NCBI GenBank assembly: GCA_902805755.1 | Contig: CADCUA010000322.1 | Span: 1-15,780 of the forward strand | Source of the DNA: an uncultured Lysobacter sp. | Lineage (GTDB): Bacteria; Pseudomonadota; Gammaproteobacteria; Xanthomonadales; Xanthomonadaceae | Direction: 5' to 3' | DNA: 15,780 nt | Part shown: positions 1 through 6,719 of the stretch, one piece after another | How the letters are laid out: every line of letters starts with the position of its first letter | Numbering within the stretch: the stretch's first letter is position 1 | The notes under the pieces: generated by a model | Database searches by the model: none | Seen by the model: only the letters and a program-made list of their open reading frames with translations | What the model was told of the DNA's origin: nothing | Program-made: the position numbers and the translations under genes

Positions 1-442
1 CGCTGACGTTGCCGATGCGGTTGCCGGCGAAGTCGCCGTTCGGCTTGTAGTAGCCGCCGCGCGAATCGCGGTACAGCGGCGAGGCACCGCCCACCGGGTA
101 ATACCCGCGCGGGCCGCTGAGCGCGCCGCCGATCAGATAGCCCATCAAGAAGCCGCCCATCGGCGGGTGGTAGACCGTGCGGCCTTCTTCCTCGATCGCG
201 GTGCAGCTCTCGAACTGCTGGTCACATTCGACCTTGTTGTCGTAGCGTGGTGCGACGCGCTCGTGCTCGGCCAGCGCGTTGCGGTATGCGCTTTCGCACT
301 GCTCGACCGAGACTTCGCTCTGGCTGCGGCACTGGTCGATCGACGCCAGTACCTTGCCGGTCGGCTCGCTCTCGCAGCCGGCCAGCGCCGGCACGGTCGC
401 GACCGCCATCAGCACCAGTCGCAGGTTGCCCGAACGCTTCAT
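1..442 (-). CDS. yjfM: DUF1190 lipoprotein (YjfM/YgiB family), 3' end cut by window edge
   Basis: The 147 visible residues begin MKRSGNLRLV, followed by a hydrophobic stretch and a lipobox L-A-G-C with the lipidated cysteine at residue 23, so this is a predicted lipoprotein. The mature part has several cysteines (DQC, EQCESAY, ECDQQF, ESC) and then a Gly-rich segment with MGGFLMGYLIGG, the arrangement of the E. coli DUF1190 proteins YgiB and YjfM. The family is about 210-225 residues, so the last third lies outside the window. The start is supported by AAGGAG at 449-454, 6-7 bases before the ATG, which overlaps the stop codon of the upstream DUF350 gene. Family function is unknown. The neighbours favour YjfM over its paralogue YgiB. 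In E. coli the next gene is yjfC, a glutathionylspermidine-synthase-like ATP-grasp enzyme, which would lie just beyond the left edge here (inference). Confidence 0.85.
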   Translation of the reverse strand, partial: MKRSGNLRLVLMAVATVPALAGCESEPTGKVLASIDQCRSQSEVSVEQCESAYRNALAEHERVAPRYDNKVECDQQFESCTAIEEEGRTVYHPPMGGFLMGYLIGGALSGPRGYYPVGGASPLYRDSRGGYYKPNGDFAGNRIGNVS

Positions 443-452
443 CGCAAGCTCC

Positions 453-860
453 TTACGGCGTCATCGCCGCGGCATTGATCAGGCCCACCGCGATCGACAC
501 GCCCGCGGCGAAGATGCCGCCGGCCGCGACGTTCTCGGTGATCTCCTGCGAGATGCGCGGCAGCGCCGCGCGTGCGAGCAGGTACGCAAGCGCCTGCACC
601 GCGGCCGACACCGCGCCCCAGATCAGCGCGTCGAGCAGGCTGACCGAGTGGCTGATTGCCGCGTGCAGCGGCAGCGCAAGGCCGATCAGCGTGCCCGCAT
701 ACGCAGTCGCCGCCGACGCATTGCCGGCGCGGATCAGCGTGAATTCGCGGTGCGGCGTAATCAGCGAGACCAGCACCGCCGCGCCGACCAGCACGCCCAG
801 GCCGGTCGCAAAATACGCGAGGAAATTCATGAAGCTCTGCGTGTCGATCGGGGCGTCCAT
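453..860 (-). CDS. yjfL: DUF350 inner-membrane protein (YjfL family)
   Basis: A 135-residue, almost entirely hydrophobic protein with four predicted transmembrane helices at roughly residues 9-34, 49-66, 73-98 and 110-132. It shows the internal duplication typical of DUF350: a unit with polar 'GNASAATAYAGTLIGLALPL' after helix 1 is echoed by 'ENVAAGGIFAAGVSIAVGL' near the C-terminus. E. coli YjfL is 132 residues, so the gene is full length. It lies 37 bases after the DUF2491 gene and ends 10 bases before the DUF1190 ATG, within the same transcription unit. AAGGA lies about 7 bases upstream of the ATG on the minus strand. Biochemical role unknown. The neighbours (PspA-type protein, K+ channel, lipoprotein) point to a membrane-integrity role by inference only. 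Confidence 0.9.
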   Translation of the reverse strand: MDAPIDTQSFMNFLAYFATGLGVLVGAAVLVSLITPHREFTLIRAGNASAATAYAGTLIGLALPLHAAISHSVSLLDALIWGAVSAAVQALAYLLARAALPRISQEITENVAAGGIFAAGVSIAVGLINAAAMTP

Positions 861-897
861 CGGGTGTCCTTGTCGGAGGGCGTAAGAGGAAAAGCAG

Positions 898-1566
898 TCA
901 GGTGATGTCGAGATCGGCGGTGTTGATATCCAGCCCGATCGCGTACGTCACCAGGAATTCGGCCGGGCCGTAATCCTCGGCGGTGACGAGCAGGAACTCG
1001 TCGCGATCGAGCTCCGGCACCGGCCGGCGATAGAGCATCGCGTAATGCGTGAGGTCGTCGTCGCGGCGCGGCGGATCATGCCGGTACAGCACTTCGTCAT
1101 ACACCACCGGCGGAATGCGCGTCGCGCCGGCGTCGCCACTGAAATCGCGCTGCCATTGCCGGCCCATGTATTCGATCGTCGCCGCGCCCAGGTGCTCGTG
1201 CGTGGTGATGAAGCGCTGGAATTCGGCCTGCGTCGGCGGGTTGACCGTCTCGACGAACACGAACGCCTTGATGCCTTCGATGAGATCGCCGGCCGTGCTG
1301 ACCTGCACGTAGGCGTCGTCGTCGAGGTAGAAGCGATGCAGCGTATGGCCGGCGCCCAGATCGATGTGTCCATAGGCCGGGATGCCCTGGTGGCCTTCGG
1401 GCAATTGCGCGCTCAGCGCCTGCGGATGCGCGCGGAACACCAGCGTGTCGAACGCGACGCGGCCGTTGACGCGAAAGCCCAGCGGCAGCGCATGCGGTAT
1501 CGCGCCGGTCGGCGCGGGAATCGGCGGCGGCGTCGCGCGTCCGCGCAGGCGGTCGAGCCAGCTCAT
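898..1566 (-). CDS. yjfK: DUF2491 family protein (YjfK)
   Basis: A 222-residue soluble protein beginning MSWLDRLRGR, with no signal peptide or membrane helix. It matches E. coli YjfK (219 residues, DUF2491) in length, acidic character and position. Recognisable parts are the N-terminal LPLGFRVNGRVAFDTL segment, a central HRFYLDDDAYVQV segment, and a Tyr/Asp-rich C-terminus with AMLYRRPVPELDRDEFLL. The reading frame stays open upstream to about 2043, but the ATG at 1566 is the right start: it overlaps the stop of the preceding channel gene as ATGA, and the residues upstream are a low-complexity Arg/Ala shadow of that gene. Function unknown; the overlap argues for coupled translation with the channel. 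Confidence 0.85.
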   Translation of the reverse strand: MSWLDRLRGRATPPPIPAPTGAIPHALPLGFRVNGRVAFDTLVFRAHPQALSAQLPEGHQGIPAYGHIDLGAGHTLHRFYLDDDAYVQVSTAGDLIEGIKAFVFVETVNPPTQAEFQRFITTHEHLGAATIEYMGRQWQRDFSGDAGATRIPPVVYDEVLYRHDPPRRDDDLTHYAMLYRRPVPELDRDEFLLVTAEDYGPAEFLVTYAIGLDINTADLDIT

Positions 1567-2627
1567 GCAGCCTCCGCGGCGAGGGTCGGCCAGGCCAGGT
1601 GGGCGGTGTCGATGCGGTGTTCGGCGAGGTAATACAGCACCGTGCCGGGCGCGATGCGGGCGTCGTCGCGCGGGTTCAGCACCGGCTCGCCGGCGCCGCG
1701 CTCGAGATAGCCGATCCACAGCGCCGACTGCCGGCGGAACGCCTCGGCCACGCGCGCCGCGCTGACTGCTTGCGCGCCGTCGGGGACCACGACGCTGAAC
1801 TGCGTGGCGCCGCCTGCGCACAGCCATTGGGTTGCGACCAGTGAGCTGCCCGCGTCCTGCGCGGCGCGCGCGATCACGTCCACGTGCAGCGGGCGCGTGC
1901 ATTCGACATGCGGGTAATGCGTGCGCACCAGGCGCGCGCCGGTTTCGCCGTTGAAATGCGCGACGACATGCACGCGCTCGCCTCCAACCAGTTGCGCCAT
2001 CACCGCGAACACCGCCGCGAGCGTCTGTTCGTCGGTCTGGCAATGCACGATCAGGCGCGCCGCGCGCGTGACGGCCGCGCGTTCGTAGCCATCGAAATCG
2101 GCGTACGACTCCACCGCGACGAAGCGCATGCGGTCGGGCAGCGGATTCTCGGCAAGACCCTCGGCGACGAGCACCAGGCCCTCGTCATCGGTATTGCAGT
2201 CGCTCAGCAGCAGCTGCACCAGGCGCACCGACTCGCGCCCGTTCCAACCCACGAGCACGGTGTGTCCGCGCATTTCGTCATACGTCATGCGACCCATCTG
2301 GTGGCGCCTCCAGAAAGCGATCAGGGTGGCGCTGGTCTTGGCCAGCACCGAAGCGAACAGCGCCACCGCGCCGGGCATCACGAACAGCGCGACCACGTAA
2401 CGCCCTGCAAGCCCGGACGGCGCAAGGTCGCCGTAACCGATCGTCGTGGCGGTGGTGACATACCAGTACACGAACGCATCCGCGCCGAGCAGCTTGGGCT
2501 CGCCGGCTGCGGCCAGCAGCAGCCACGACGCGACCATGTGCAGTGCCAGCGCGCTCGCCACCACCGGCCAGCTGACGCGGCGCAGATGGGTGCGCAGCGT
2601 TCGCAGCAGGCTGACGAATACGATCAT
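1563..2627 (-). CDS. Two-TM potassium channel with cytosolic RCK/TrkA-N-like domain
   Basis: A 354-residue ion channel subunit. Transmembrane helix 1 is about residues 20-41, the pore helix 52-61, the potassium selectivity filter T62-I63-G64-Y65-G66-D67, and helix 2 about 73-104. A Rossmann-like RCK domain follows from about 121 (VLVGWNGRES, a variant of the GxGxxG nucleotide loop), and a TrkA-C-like segment runs from about 276 to 337. This is the MthK/Kch-like plan, in which four subunits form the pore and the cytosolic gating ring binds ligand. The ligand cannot be read from the sequence. The gene sits 16 bases after the pspA-like gene and overlaps the DUF2491 start (ATGA, 1563-1566), so it is embedded in a yjf-type operon that in E. 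coli has no channel. No strong Shine-Dalgarno is visible before the ATG, consistent with coupling to the upstream gene. Confidence 0.9.
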   Translation of the reverse strand: MIVFVSLLRTLRTHLRRVSWPVVASALALHMVASWLLLAAAGEPKLLGADAFVYWYVTTATTIGYGDLAPSGLAGRYVVALFVMPGAVALFASVLAKTSATLIAFWRRHQMGRMTYDEMRGHTVLVGWNGRESVRLVQLLLSDCNTDDEGLVLVAEGLAENPLPDRMRFVAVESYADFDGYERAAVTRAARLIVHCQTDEQTLAAVFAVMAQLVGGERVHVVAHFNGETGARLVRTHYPHVECTRPLHVDVIARAAQDAGSSLVATQWLCAGGATQFSVVVPDGAQAVSAARVAEAFRRQSALWIGYLERGAGEPVLNPRDDARIAPGTVLYYLAEHRIDTAHLAWPTLAAEAA

Positions 2628-2643
2628 CGCAATACCGCGCCGG

Positions 2644-3408
2644 TTACTGGCGCGGAACCTTGTCGGCGTCCTGCGGGCTGAGCGTGGCGGTCAGGACCTG
2701 CCCGTCATGGCCGAGCTGCGAGGCGGGCTTGTCACGGAAGCGTTCGAGGATGTTGTCGACGCTGTGCGATGAGCCCATCAACCCGGCATTGGCGAGCTTG
2801 GTGTTGAGATCGTTGTCGCCGGTTTCCGCGTCGAGCTGCTCGGCGGCGATCATGCGCGCGCCGCGTTCGGCCTGCTTGGCCTGGATGCGTTCGAGCGAAT
2901 CCAGCGCGGTGCCGACCTTGCCGTTCGCGCCGGCATGGCGCGAGGCGATCGCGCTCTGCGCGCGCTGCACCGCTTCGGTCGCCTTCACGGTGTCGACCTG
3001 CTGCTTGACGCGTGCGAGCTTGCGCTCGGTTTCGGTGATCGCGTGCTTGAGCGCGCGGATGCTCGCGTCGTACTGGTGCAGCGTCTGCGCATCGTTGCCG
3101 AGGTCGGTTTCAACCAGGGACAGGCGCTCGGCGACCTCGCGCGCGAGCTGCTCGTTGCCCTGGCGCAGCGCGCCGGCGATGTAGCCCTCGTATTCGGCCT
3201 TCTTCGCCTGGCGGTCGGCGCTGCGCGTGGCGAGCAGCTGGCGCTGCGCCATCACCTTGGTCAGCTCCTCCTTCGAGCGCACCAGGTCGTTGCCGGCGTC
3301 GCGGATCTCCTGGTCGAGGATCTTCAGCGCGTTCTTGTCCACCACCGCCTGGCCGGCTTCGTGCGCCGTGCCGCGGAACAGGGTGAGGATCTTGCTCAAC
3401 AGGCTCAT
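2644..3408 (-). CDS. yjfJ: PspA/IM30 family protein (YjfJ)
   Basis: A 254-residue, highly charged, mostly coiled-coil protein of the PspA/IM30/Vipp1 family (bacterial ESCRT-III-like membrane-coating proteins). The N-terminal amphipathic segment MSLLSKILTLFRG resembles the membrane-binding helix of the family. Long heptad-rich helices follow at about residues 25-200. The segment VKATEAVQRAQSAI near residues 140-155 and the C-terminal LNTKLANAGLMGSSHSVDNIL closely follow E. coli YjfJ rather than PspA itself. Its ATG overlaps the stop of the DUF2170 gene (ATGA, 3405-3408), which fixes the start. By family knowledge such proteins bind stressed inner membrane and oligomerise there. Which stress this paralogue senses is unknown. 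No PspF-like activator or pspBC genes are visible nearby. Confidence 0.92.
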   Translation of the reverse strand: MSLLSKILTLFRGTAHEAGQAVVDKNALKILDQEIRDAGNDLVRSKEELTKVMAQRQLLATRSADRQAKKAEYEGYIAGALRQGNEQLAREVAERLSLVETDLGNDAQTLHQYDASIRALKHAITETERKLARVKQQVDTVKATEAVQRAQSAIASRHAGANGKVGTALDSLERIQAKQAERGARMIAAEQLDAETGDNDLNTKLANAGLMGSSHSVDNILERFRDKPASQLGHDGQVLTATLSPQDADKVPRQ

Positions 3409-3821
3409 GCGTTCACCAGATAGGGCTTGAGGACTTCGATCGCATCGATCGCGTTGTCGGCGAGCGTGCGCACTTCCAGTTCGATCTGCTCGGCGCTGGA
3501 ATCGGGCGCGAGCTCGCCGAACACGATGTAGGTGTCGCGGTCGTTGATCGTGGTCAGGCCGAGGTTCGACAGCGCGTTCAGCGGGTTCATGCGCAGGCAG
3601 GCCTCGTTGAACGCGGCGCGCTCACGCACTTCCTCCGCCTCGACCAGCGGCGTGGACACGAACACCTGGCGGTCGGTCAGCGCGATCATGATTTCGAGGT
3701 CGCCACAGTCCGGCAGCACGATACGGATCGCCTCGTCCGCGGTCGGCACTTCCTCGACGTTGCCCTCGCCGAACGCGGCTTCCAGGCTCCGGCACAACTC
3801 CTGCGTGGTCCAGCGCGACAT
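3405..3821 (-). CDS. yjfI: DUF2170 family protein (YjfI), first gene of operon
   Basis: A 138-residue cytosolic protein beginning MSRWTTQELCRSLE, acidic, with the pattern of DUF2170: alternating beta and helix, a central LEIMIALTDRQVFVSTPLV strand region, a CLRMNPLNALSNLGL motif, and a C-terminal helix ending VLKPYLVNA. E. coli YjfI is 133 residues. The frame is open further upstream to 3971, but the ATG at 3821 has a strong AAGGAG five bases before it and begins where family similarity begins. The upstream extension would run through the operon promoter. The stop overlaps the pspA-like start. Always found next to PspA-type genes in yjf clusters, so it may be a PspA partner (inference); biochemical role unknown. 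Confidence 0.85.
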   Translation of the reverse strand: MSRWTTQELCRSLEAAFGEGNVEEVPTADEAIRIVLPDCGDLEIMIALTDRQVFVSTPLVEAEEVRERAAFNEACLRMNPLNALSNLGLTTINDRDTYIVFGELAPDSSAEQIELEVRTLADNAIDAIEVLKPYLVNA

Positions 3822-3894
3822 GTCTGCTCCTTGAATAGGCCCGATGTGGACGCGGCGTGGCTCAGGCCGGCCGCTGTCCGCAGGCAAGCCCCCG

Positions 3895-3923
3895 GTTATA
3901 GACACAGCCCTGCGGCGGTGCAA
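3895..3923 (-). promoter_or_regulatory. Sigma-70-type promoter of the yjf-like operon
   Basis: Read on the minus strand there is TTGCAC (3923-3918), a 17-base spacer, then TATAAC (3900-3895), five of six bases matching the -10 consensus. Transcription would begin near 3888 and leave a leader of about 66 bases before the DUF2170 ATG with its AAGGAG. The promoter therefore looks constitutive-type sigma-70. I did not find a sigma-54 GG-N10-GC element such as the one at E. coli pspA. Confidence 0.6.
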
Positions 3924-3975
3924 GGCGCGCAGGTCATGGCCGGGGTTTGCAGCGCGCGGCGGGCAGGCCACGCGT

Positions 3976-4005
3976 GTGATCCGCAGCCACCGTCGGTGCT
4001 AAACT
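3976..4005 (+). promoter_or_regulatory. Putative promoter of cytochrome c5 gene
   Basis: TAAACT at 4000-4005 preceded by TGC forms an extended -10 (TGC-TAAACT). A weak -35 (GTGATC, 3976-3981) lies 18 bases upstream. The TAAACT form is commonly seen upstream of genes in Xanthomonadales. It would give a leader of about 95 bases. It is divergent from the yjf-like operon promoter 80 bases to the left. Confidence 0.4.
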
Positions 4006-4105
4006 GCCGCGCTTGTCCGCCCGCAGCCTGGGCGGCCCGACCCGGTGGCCGCGTGCGGCCGCAGACGATGACTAGGCACGCGCAGGCGTGCGCAACAGGT
4101 GGATC

Positions 4106-4621
4106 GTGCGTAACTACGACCTCGAGTTCCTCAAGAAATTTTCCATGGTGATCGTCTTTCTGATGCTCATCACCGTGGCCCTGATCGGTGGCGCGGCCTA
4201 TCTGCACAGCACGCTGCCGCAGGAAACCGACCCGTCGGTCTCCCGCCGCACGCAACAGCGCGTGGCCCCGGTGGGCGCGGTGTATGCCGGCTCGACCGGT
4301 GCCGCGGCGCAGGCCTCGGCGGCTGCGGCTGCCGCCGCCGCCGCGGCCTCGCAGGTCGCCTACGGCGGCACGCTGGACGGTGGGGTCATCTTCGACAACC
4401 TCTGCGCGGGCTGCCACAAGTCCGGCGCCGGTGGCGCGCCGACGATGGCGCGCGCGCAGTGGACCGGCCGCATCGCGAAGGGCAAGGACCTGCTCTACAC
4501 CCATGCGATCGAGGGGTATCAGGGCGAGGCGGGCGTGATGCCGGCCAAGGGTGGCAACCCGGCGCTGACGAACGAGCAGGTCACCGCGACCGTCGACTGG
4601 ATGCTCGGCAACCTGCAGTAA
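4106..4621 (+). CDS. Membrane-anchored cytochrome c5 family protein
   Basis: A 171-residue electron carrier with an uncleaved N-terminal anchor (about residues 13-32), a Ser/Pro/Ala-rich periplasmic linker containing a run of ten alanines (72-81), and one C-type haem domain. The haem motif is C100-A-G-C103-H104, and the likely axial methionine is M145 in the GVMPAKGG motif typical of class I cytochrome c5. It presumably passes electrons from the bc1 complex to terminal oxidases (family inference). I chose the GTG at 4106 because RNYDLEFLK is where homologues begin and AGGTGG (4097-4102) lies just upstream. A GTG at 4088 in the same frame would add six residues. A hairpin terminator follows the stop. 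Confidence 0.85.
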   Translation: MRNYDLEFLKKFSMVIVFLMLITVALIGGAAYLHSTLPQETDPSVSRRTQQRVAPVGAVYAGSTGAAAQASAAAAAAAAAASQVAYGGTLDGGVIFDNLCAGCHKSGAGGAPTMARAQWTGRIAKGKDLLYTHAIEGYQGEAGVMPAKGGNPALTNEQVTATVDWMLGNLQ

Positions 4622-4672
4622 CCCGCGTTCCGCGGGTCGCTTCGACGCCGCCTGCGGGCGGCGTCGTCGTTT
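4621..4672 (+). terminator. Tandem hairpins, probable terminator after cytochrome c5
   Basis: Two consecutive perfect hairpins follow the stop codon. The first has a 7-bp stem and TTC loop (4621-4637). The second has the 9-bp arms GACGCCGCC (4644-4652) and GGCGGCGTC (4657-4665) around a 4-base loop, followed by GTCGTTTCC. The T-run is poor, as is common in high-GC genomes, so termination efficiency is uncertain. Confidence 0.55.
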
Positions 4673-4698
4673 CCGGCGCATGCCGGCGCTGCCGCCTG

Positions 4699-4729
4699 CT
4701 GACGGGCTATTCACCGCGCTTCGTATGAT
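4699..4729 (+). promoter_or_regulatory. Putative promoter of the hydrolase-zapE unit, leaderless geometry
   Basis: TATGAT (4724-4729) matches five of six -10 bases. CTGACG (4699-4704), 19 bases upstream, matches four of six -35 bases. The -10 ends exactly six bases before the ATG at 4736, so transcription would start at or next to the A of the start codon. The only Shine-Dalgarno-like bases (GAGG, 4730-4733) lie two bases from the ATG, too close to act normally. Confidence 0.45.
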
Positions 4730-4735
4730 GAGGCC

Positions 4736-5422
4736 ATGACTCTGCCTACTTTCCCCGCGGCGCCCGGCGCTGCGCTCACGCTCGATGGCCCTGCCGGGGC
4801 GCTCGAAGTCGTGGTCGACCACCCCGAGGCCGACGTCGCGCCGCGCCCGGTGGTCGCGATCGTCTGCCATCCGCTGTCGACCGAGGGCGGCTCGCTGCAC
4901 AACAAGGTGGTGACCATGGCCGCGCGTGCGTTGCGCGAGTCCGGCGTGACCACGGTGCGCTTCAATTTCCGCAGCGTCGGGCAGTCCGCCGGCACGTTCG
5001 ATGAGGGCGTGGGCGAAGCCGACGATCTGCGCTGCGTCGCCGCGTGGGTGCGTACGCAGCGGCCGCATGCACGGCTGTGGCTCGCGGGTTTCAGCTTCGG
5101 CGCATATGTATCGATCTCGGTCGCGGGCGAGCTGCGCCCCGGCCTGCTGATCTCGATTGCGCCGCCGGTCGGGCGCAGCTGGGACTTCGAGCGCATCGGC
5201 GTGCCCGATATGCCATGGCTGGTGATCCAGGGTGATGCGGACGAGATCGTCGATGCGCAGGCGGTGTACGACTGGGTGGACGGCCTTGCCGCGGACCGGC
5301 CGCCGGTGCAGCTGGTGAAAGTGCCCGAGACCAGCCACTTCTTCCACGGCAAACTCATGGACCTGCGCGGCGCGGTGCGCAACGGCGTGCGCATGTTCCT
5401 GCCGCCTGAACAGGCGGGCTGA
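4736..5422 (+). CDS. Alpha/beta hydrolase, COG2945-type serine hydrolase
   Basis: A 228-residue cytosolic alpha/beta-hydrolase-fold protein without signal peptide. The oxyanion-side motif VCHPLSTEGGS is at residues 43-53, the nucleophile elbow G-F-S120-F-G at 118-122, and acidic residues D167/D169 in IQGDADEIV. The catalytic-histidine region is ETSHFFHGKL, where H204 or H201 completes the triad. These are the hallmarks of the small predicted hydrolases of COG2945, whose substrates are mostly unknown (probable short-chain ester or thioester). It ends four bases before zapE and is almost certainly co-transcribed with it. No specific reaction can be assigned from sequence. Confidence 0.85.
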   Translation: MTLPTFPAAPGAALTLDGPAGALEVVVDHPEADVAPRPVVAIVCHPLSTEGGSLHNKVVTMAARALRESGVTTVRFNFRSVGQSAGTFDEGVGEADDLRCVAAWVRTQRPHARLWLAGFSFGAYVSISVAGELRPGLLISIAPPVGRSWDFERIGVPDMPWLVIQGDADEIVDAQAVYDWVDGLAADRPPVQLVKVPETSHFFHGKLMDLRGAVRNGVRMFLPPEQAG

Positions 5423-5426
5423 GCCG

Positions 5427-6563
5427 ATGCACGAGCCATCGTCCGGTCACGTGCGCCCGGGTGCCGAGTCGGCCGCGGGCACGTCCCTGCCCAGCGCGGT
5501 GTATGCCGCCGGCGTGGCGCGTGGCGACTGGCAGCGTGACCCCGCGCAGCAGCCGGCGCTGCGCGAGCTCGACCGGCTGCACGGCGCGCTGCTGGACCCC
5601 CCGCGCCGCGGCTGGCTGGACGGCCTGTTCGGGCGCACGCCGGTCGCGCCGACCGGGCTGTACCTGTGGGGCGGCGTCGGGCGCGGCAAGACGTTTCTGA
5701 TCGACCTGTTCTACGACAACCTGCCGCTGGCGGAAAAACGCCGCACGCATTTCCACCGCTTCATGCGCGAGGTGCACGCGGAACTGCGCCGCCACGCGGG
5801 CGAGAGCGACCCGCTCGCATTGATCGCCAAGCGCTGGGGGCGCGAGTTGCGCGTGCTGGTGCTGGACGAGTTCTTCGTCAACGACATCGGCGACGCGATG
5901 CTGCTCGGGCGGCTTCTGGAGCGCCTGTTCGCCGAAGGCGTCGCGCTGGTGACGAGCTCGAACACCGAACCGCAGAACCTCTACCTGCACGGCCTGCAGC
6001 GCGAGCGTTTCCTGCCTGCGATTGCGCTGTTGACGGCGCATTGCACGGTGGTGTTCCTGGACAGTCCGAACGACTACCGCCTGCGTGCGCTCACGCGCTC
6101 GCCGGTGTACCGCGAGCCGCTCGATGAAGGCGCCGATGCCTGGCTGACCACGCGCTGGGTGGAGCTGACCGCCGGTGCGCCGCGCGAGGACGGGCCGCTG
6201 GTGATCGACGGCCGCGCTATCCCGGCGCGTGCACTTGCCGAAGGCCACGCGTGGTTCGATTTTTCCGCACTGTGCGACGGCCCGCGTGCAGCGAGCGACT
6301 ACATCGAGATCGCGACCGAATACCACACCGTGGTGCTCAGCGGCATTCCGCGGTTCGACGGCAGCAACGACGATCCCGCACGTCGCTTCGTGCATCTGGT
6401 CGACGAGTTCTACGACCGCCACGTCAACCTGGTCTGCACCGCCGCGGCGCGCGCGGAAAAGCTCTACACCGGCGATCGCCTCGGCGGCGCGTTCGAGCGC
6501 ACGGCGTCGCGGTTGATCGAAATGCAATCGGCCGAATACCTCGCGCTCGAGCATCGCGGTTGA
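5427..6563 (+). CDS. zapE: Cell division protein ZapE (AFG1-like ATPase)
   Basis: A 378-residue P-loop ATPase of the AFG1/ZapE family; E. coli ZapE is 375 residues, so it is full length. Walker A is G82-G-V-G-R-G-K-T89, Walker B is VLVLDEF (143-149), and a sensor-type TSSN is at about 176-179. The middle carries SRERFLP-like and NDYR segments (LQRERFLPAI, NDYRLRAL), and the C-terminus has the DEFYDRHVNLV motif, all typical of AFG1-like proteins. Family knowledge: ZapE associates with the Z-ring late in division and destabilises FtsZ polymers; mitochondrial AFG1 acts in respiratory-complex quality control. It follows the alpha/beta hydrolase gene by four bases with only a weak GGCGGG upstream, suggesting coupled translation. 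Confidence 0.93.
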   Translation: MHEPSSGHVRPGAESAAGTSLPSAVYAAGVARGDWQRDPAQQPALRELDRLHGALLDPPRRGWLDGLFGRTPVAPTGLYLWGGVGRGKTFLIDLFYDNLPLAEKRRTHFHRFMREVHAELRRHAGESDPLALIAKRWGRELRVLVLDEFFVNDIGDAMLLGRLLERLFAEGVALVTSSNTEPQNLYLHGLQRERFLPAIALLTAHCTVVFLDSPNDYRLRALTRSPVYREPLDEGADAWLTTRWVELTAGAPREDGPLVIDGRAIPARALAEGHAWFDFSALCDGPRAASDYIEIATEYHTVVLSGIPRFDGSNDDPARRFVHLVDEFYDRHVNLVCTAAARAEKLYTGDRLGGAFERTASRLIEMQSAEYLALEHRG

Positions 6564-6590
6564 AACCGGCGCCCGCGCCGGGCGCTTGCA

Positions 6591-6719
6591 TCACTTGCGC
6601 TGCGTGCGATCCCCGGACCGGCGCGCGAATACGCGCCAGCCGAGCCACACGATCAGGCACAGGACGAGCACCGCAAACGCCGCCGCGCTGTAACGCGCGG
6701 CGGGTGTCCGTAGCTTCGC
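6591..6719 (-). pseudogene. Possible remnant of a small membrane protein, no start codon
   Basis: One minus-strand frame ending at a TGA (6591-6593) encodes a strikingly protein-like tail: a hydrophobic helix AAAFAVLVLCLIVWLGW followed by positive RVFARRSGDRTRQK, a typical membrane anchor with cytosolic tail. No ATG, GTG or TTG exists in this frame upstream through the end of the esterase gene, which it would overlap. It is either a degraded gene end, a chance hydrophobic stretch in GC-rich intergenic DNA, or the victim of a sequencing error. Low confidence. Confidence 0.2.

Noticed and set aside
1567..2043. N-terminal extension of the DUF2491 gene up to 2043
   Set aside because: The extra 159 residues overlap the channel gene and look like a frame-shadow; the ATGA-overlap ATG at 1566 fits the family length.
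3822..3971. N-terminal extension of the DUF2170 gene up to 3971
   Set aside because: It would run through the TATAAC promoter, and the ATG at 3821 has a strong ribosome site and matches the family start.
3896..5347. 483-codon minus-strand frame opposite cytochrome c5 and the hydrolase
   Set aside because: Shadow frame of two strong plus-strand genes; composition is Arg/His/Ala-rich without motifs.
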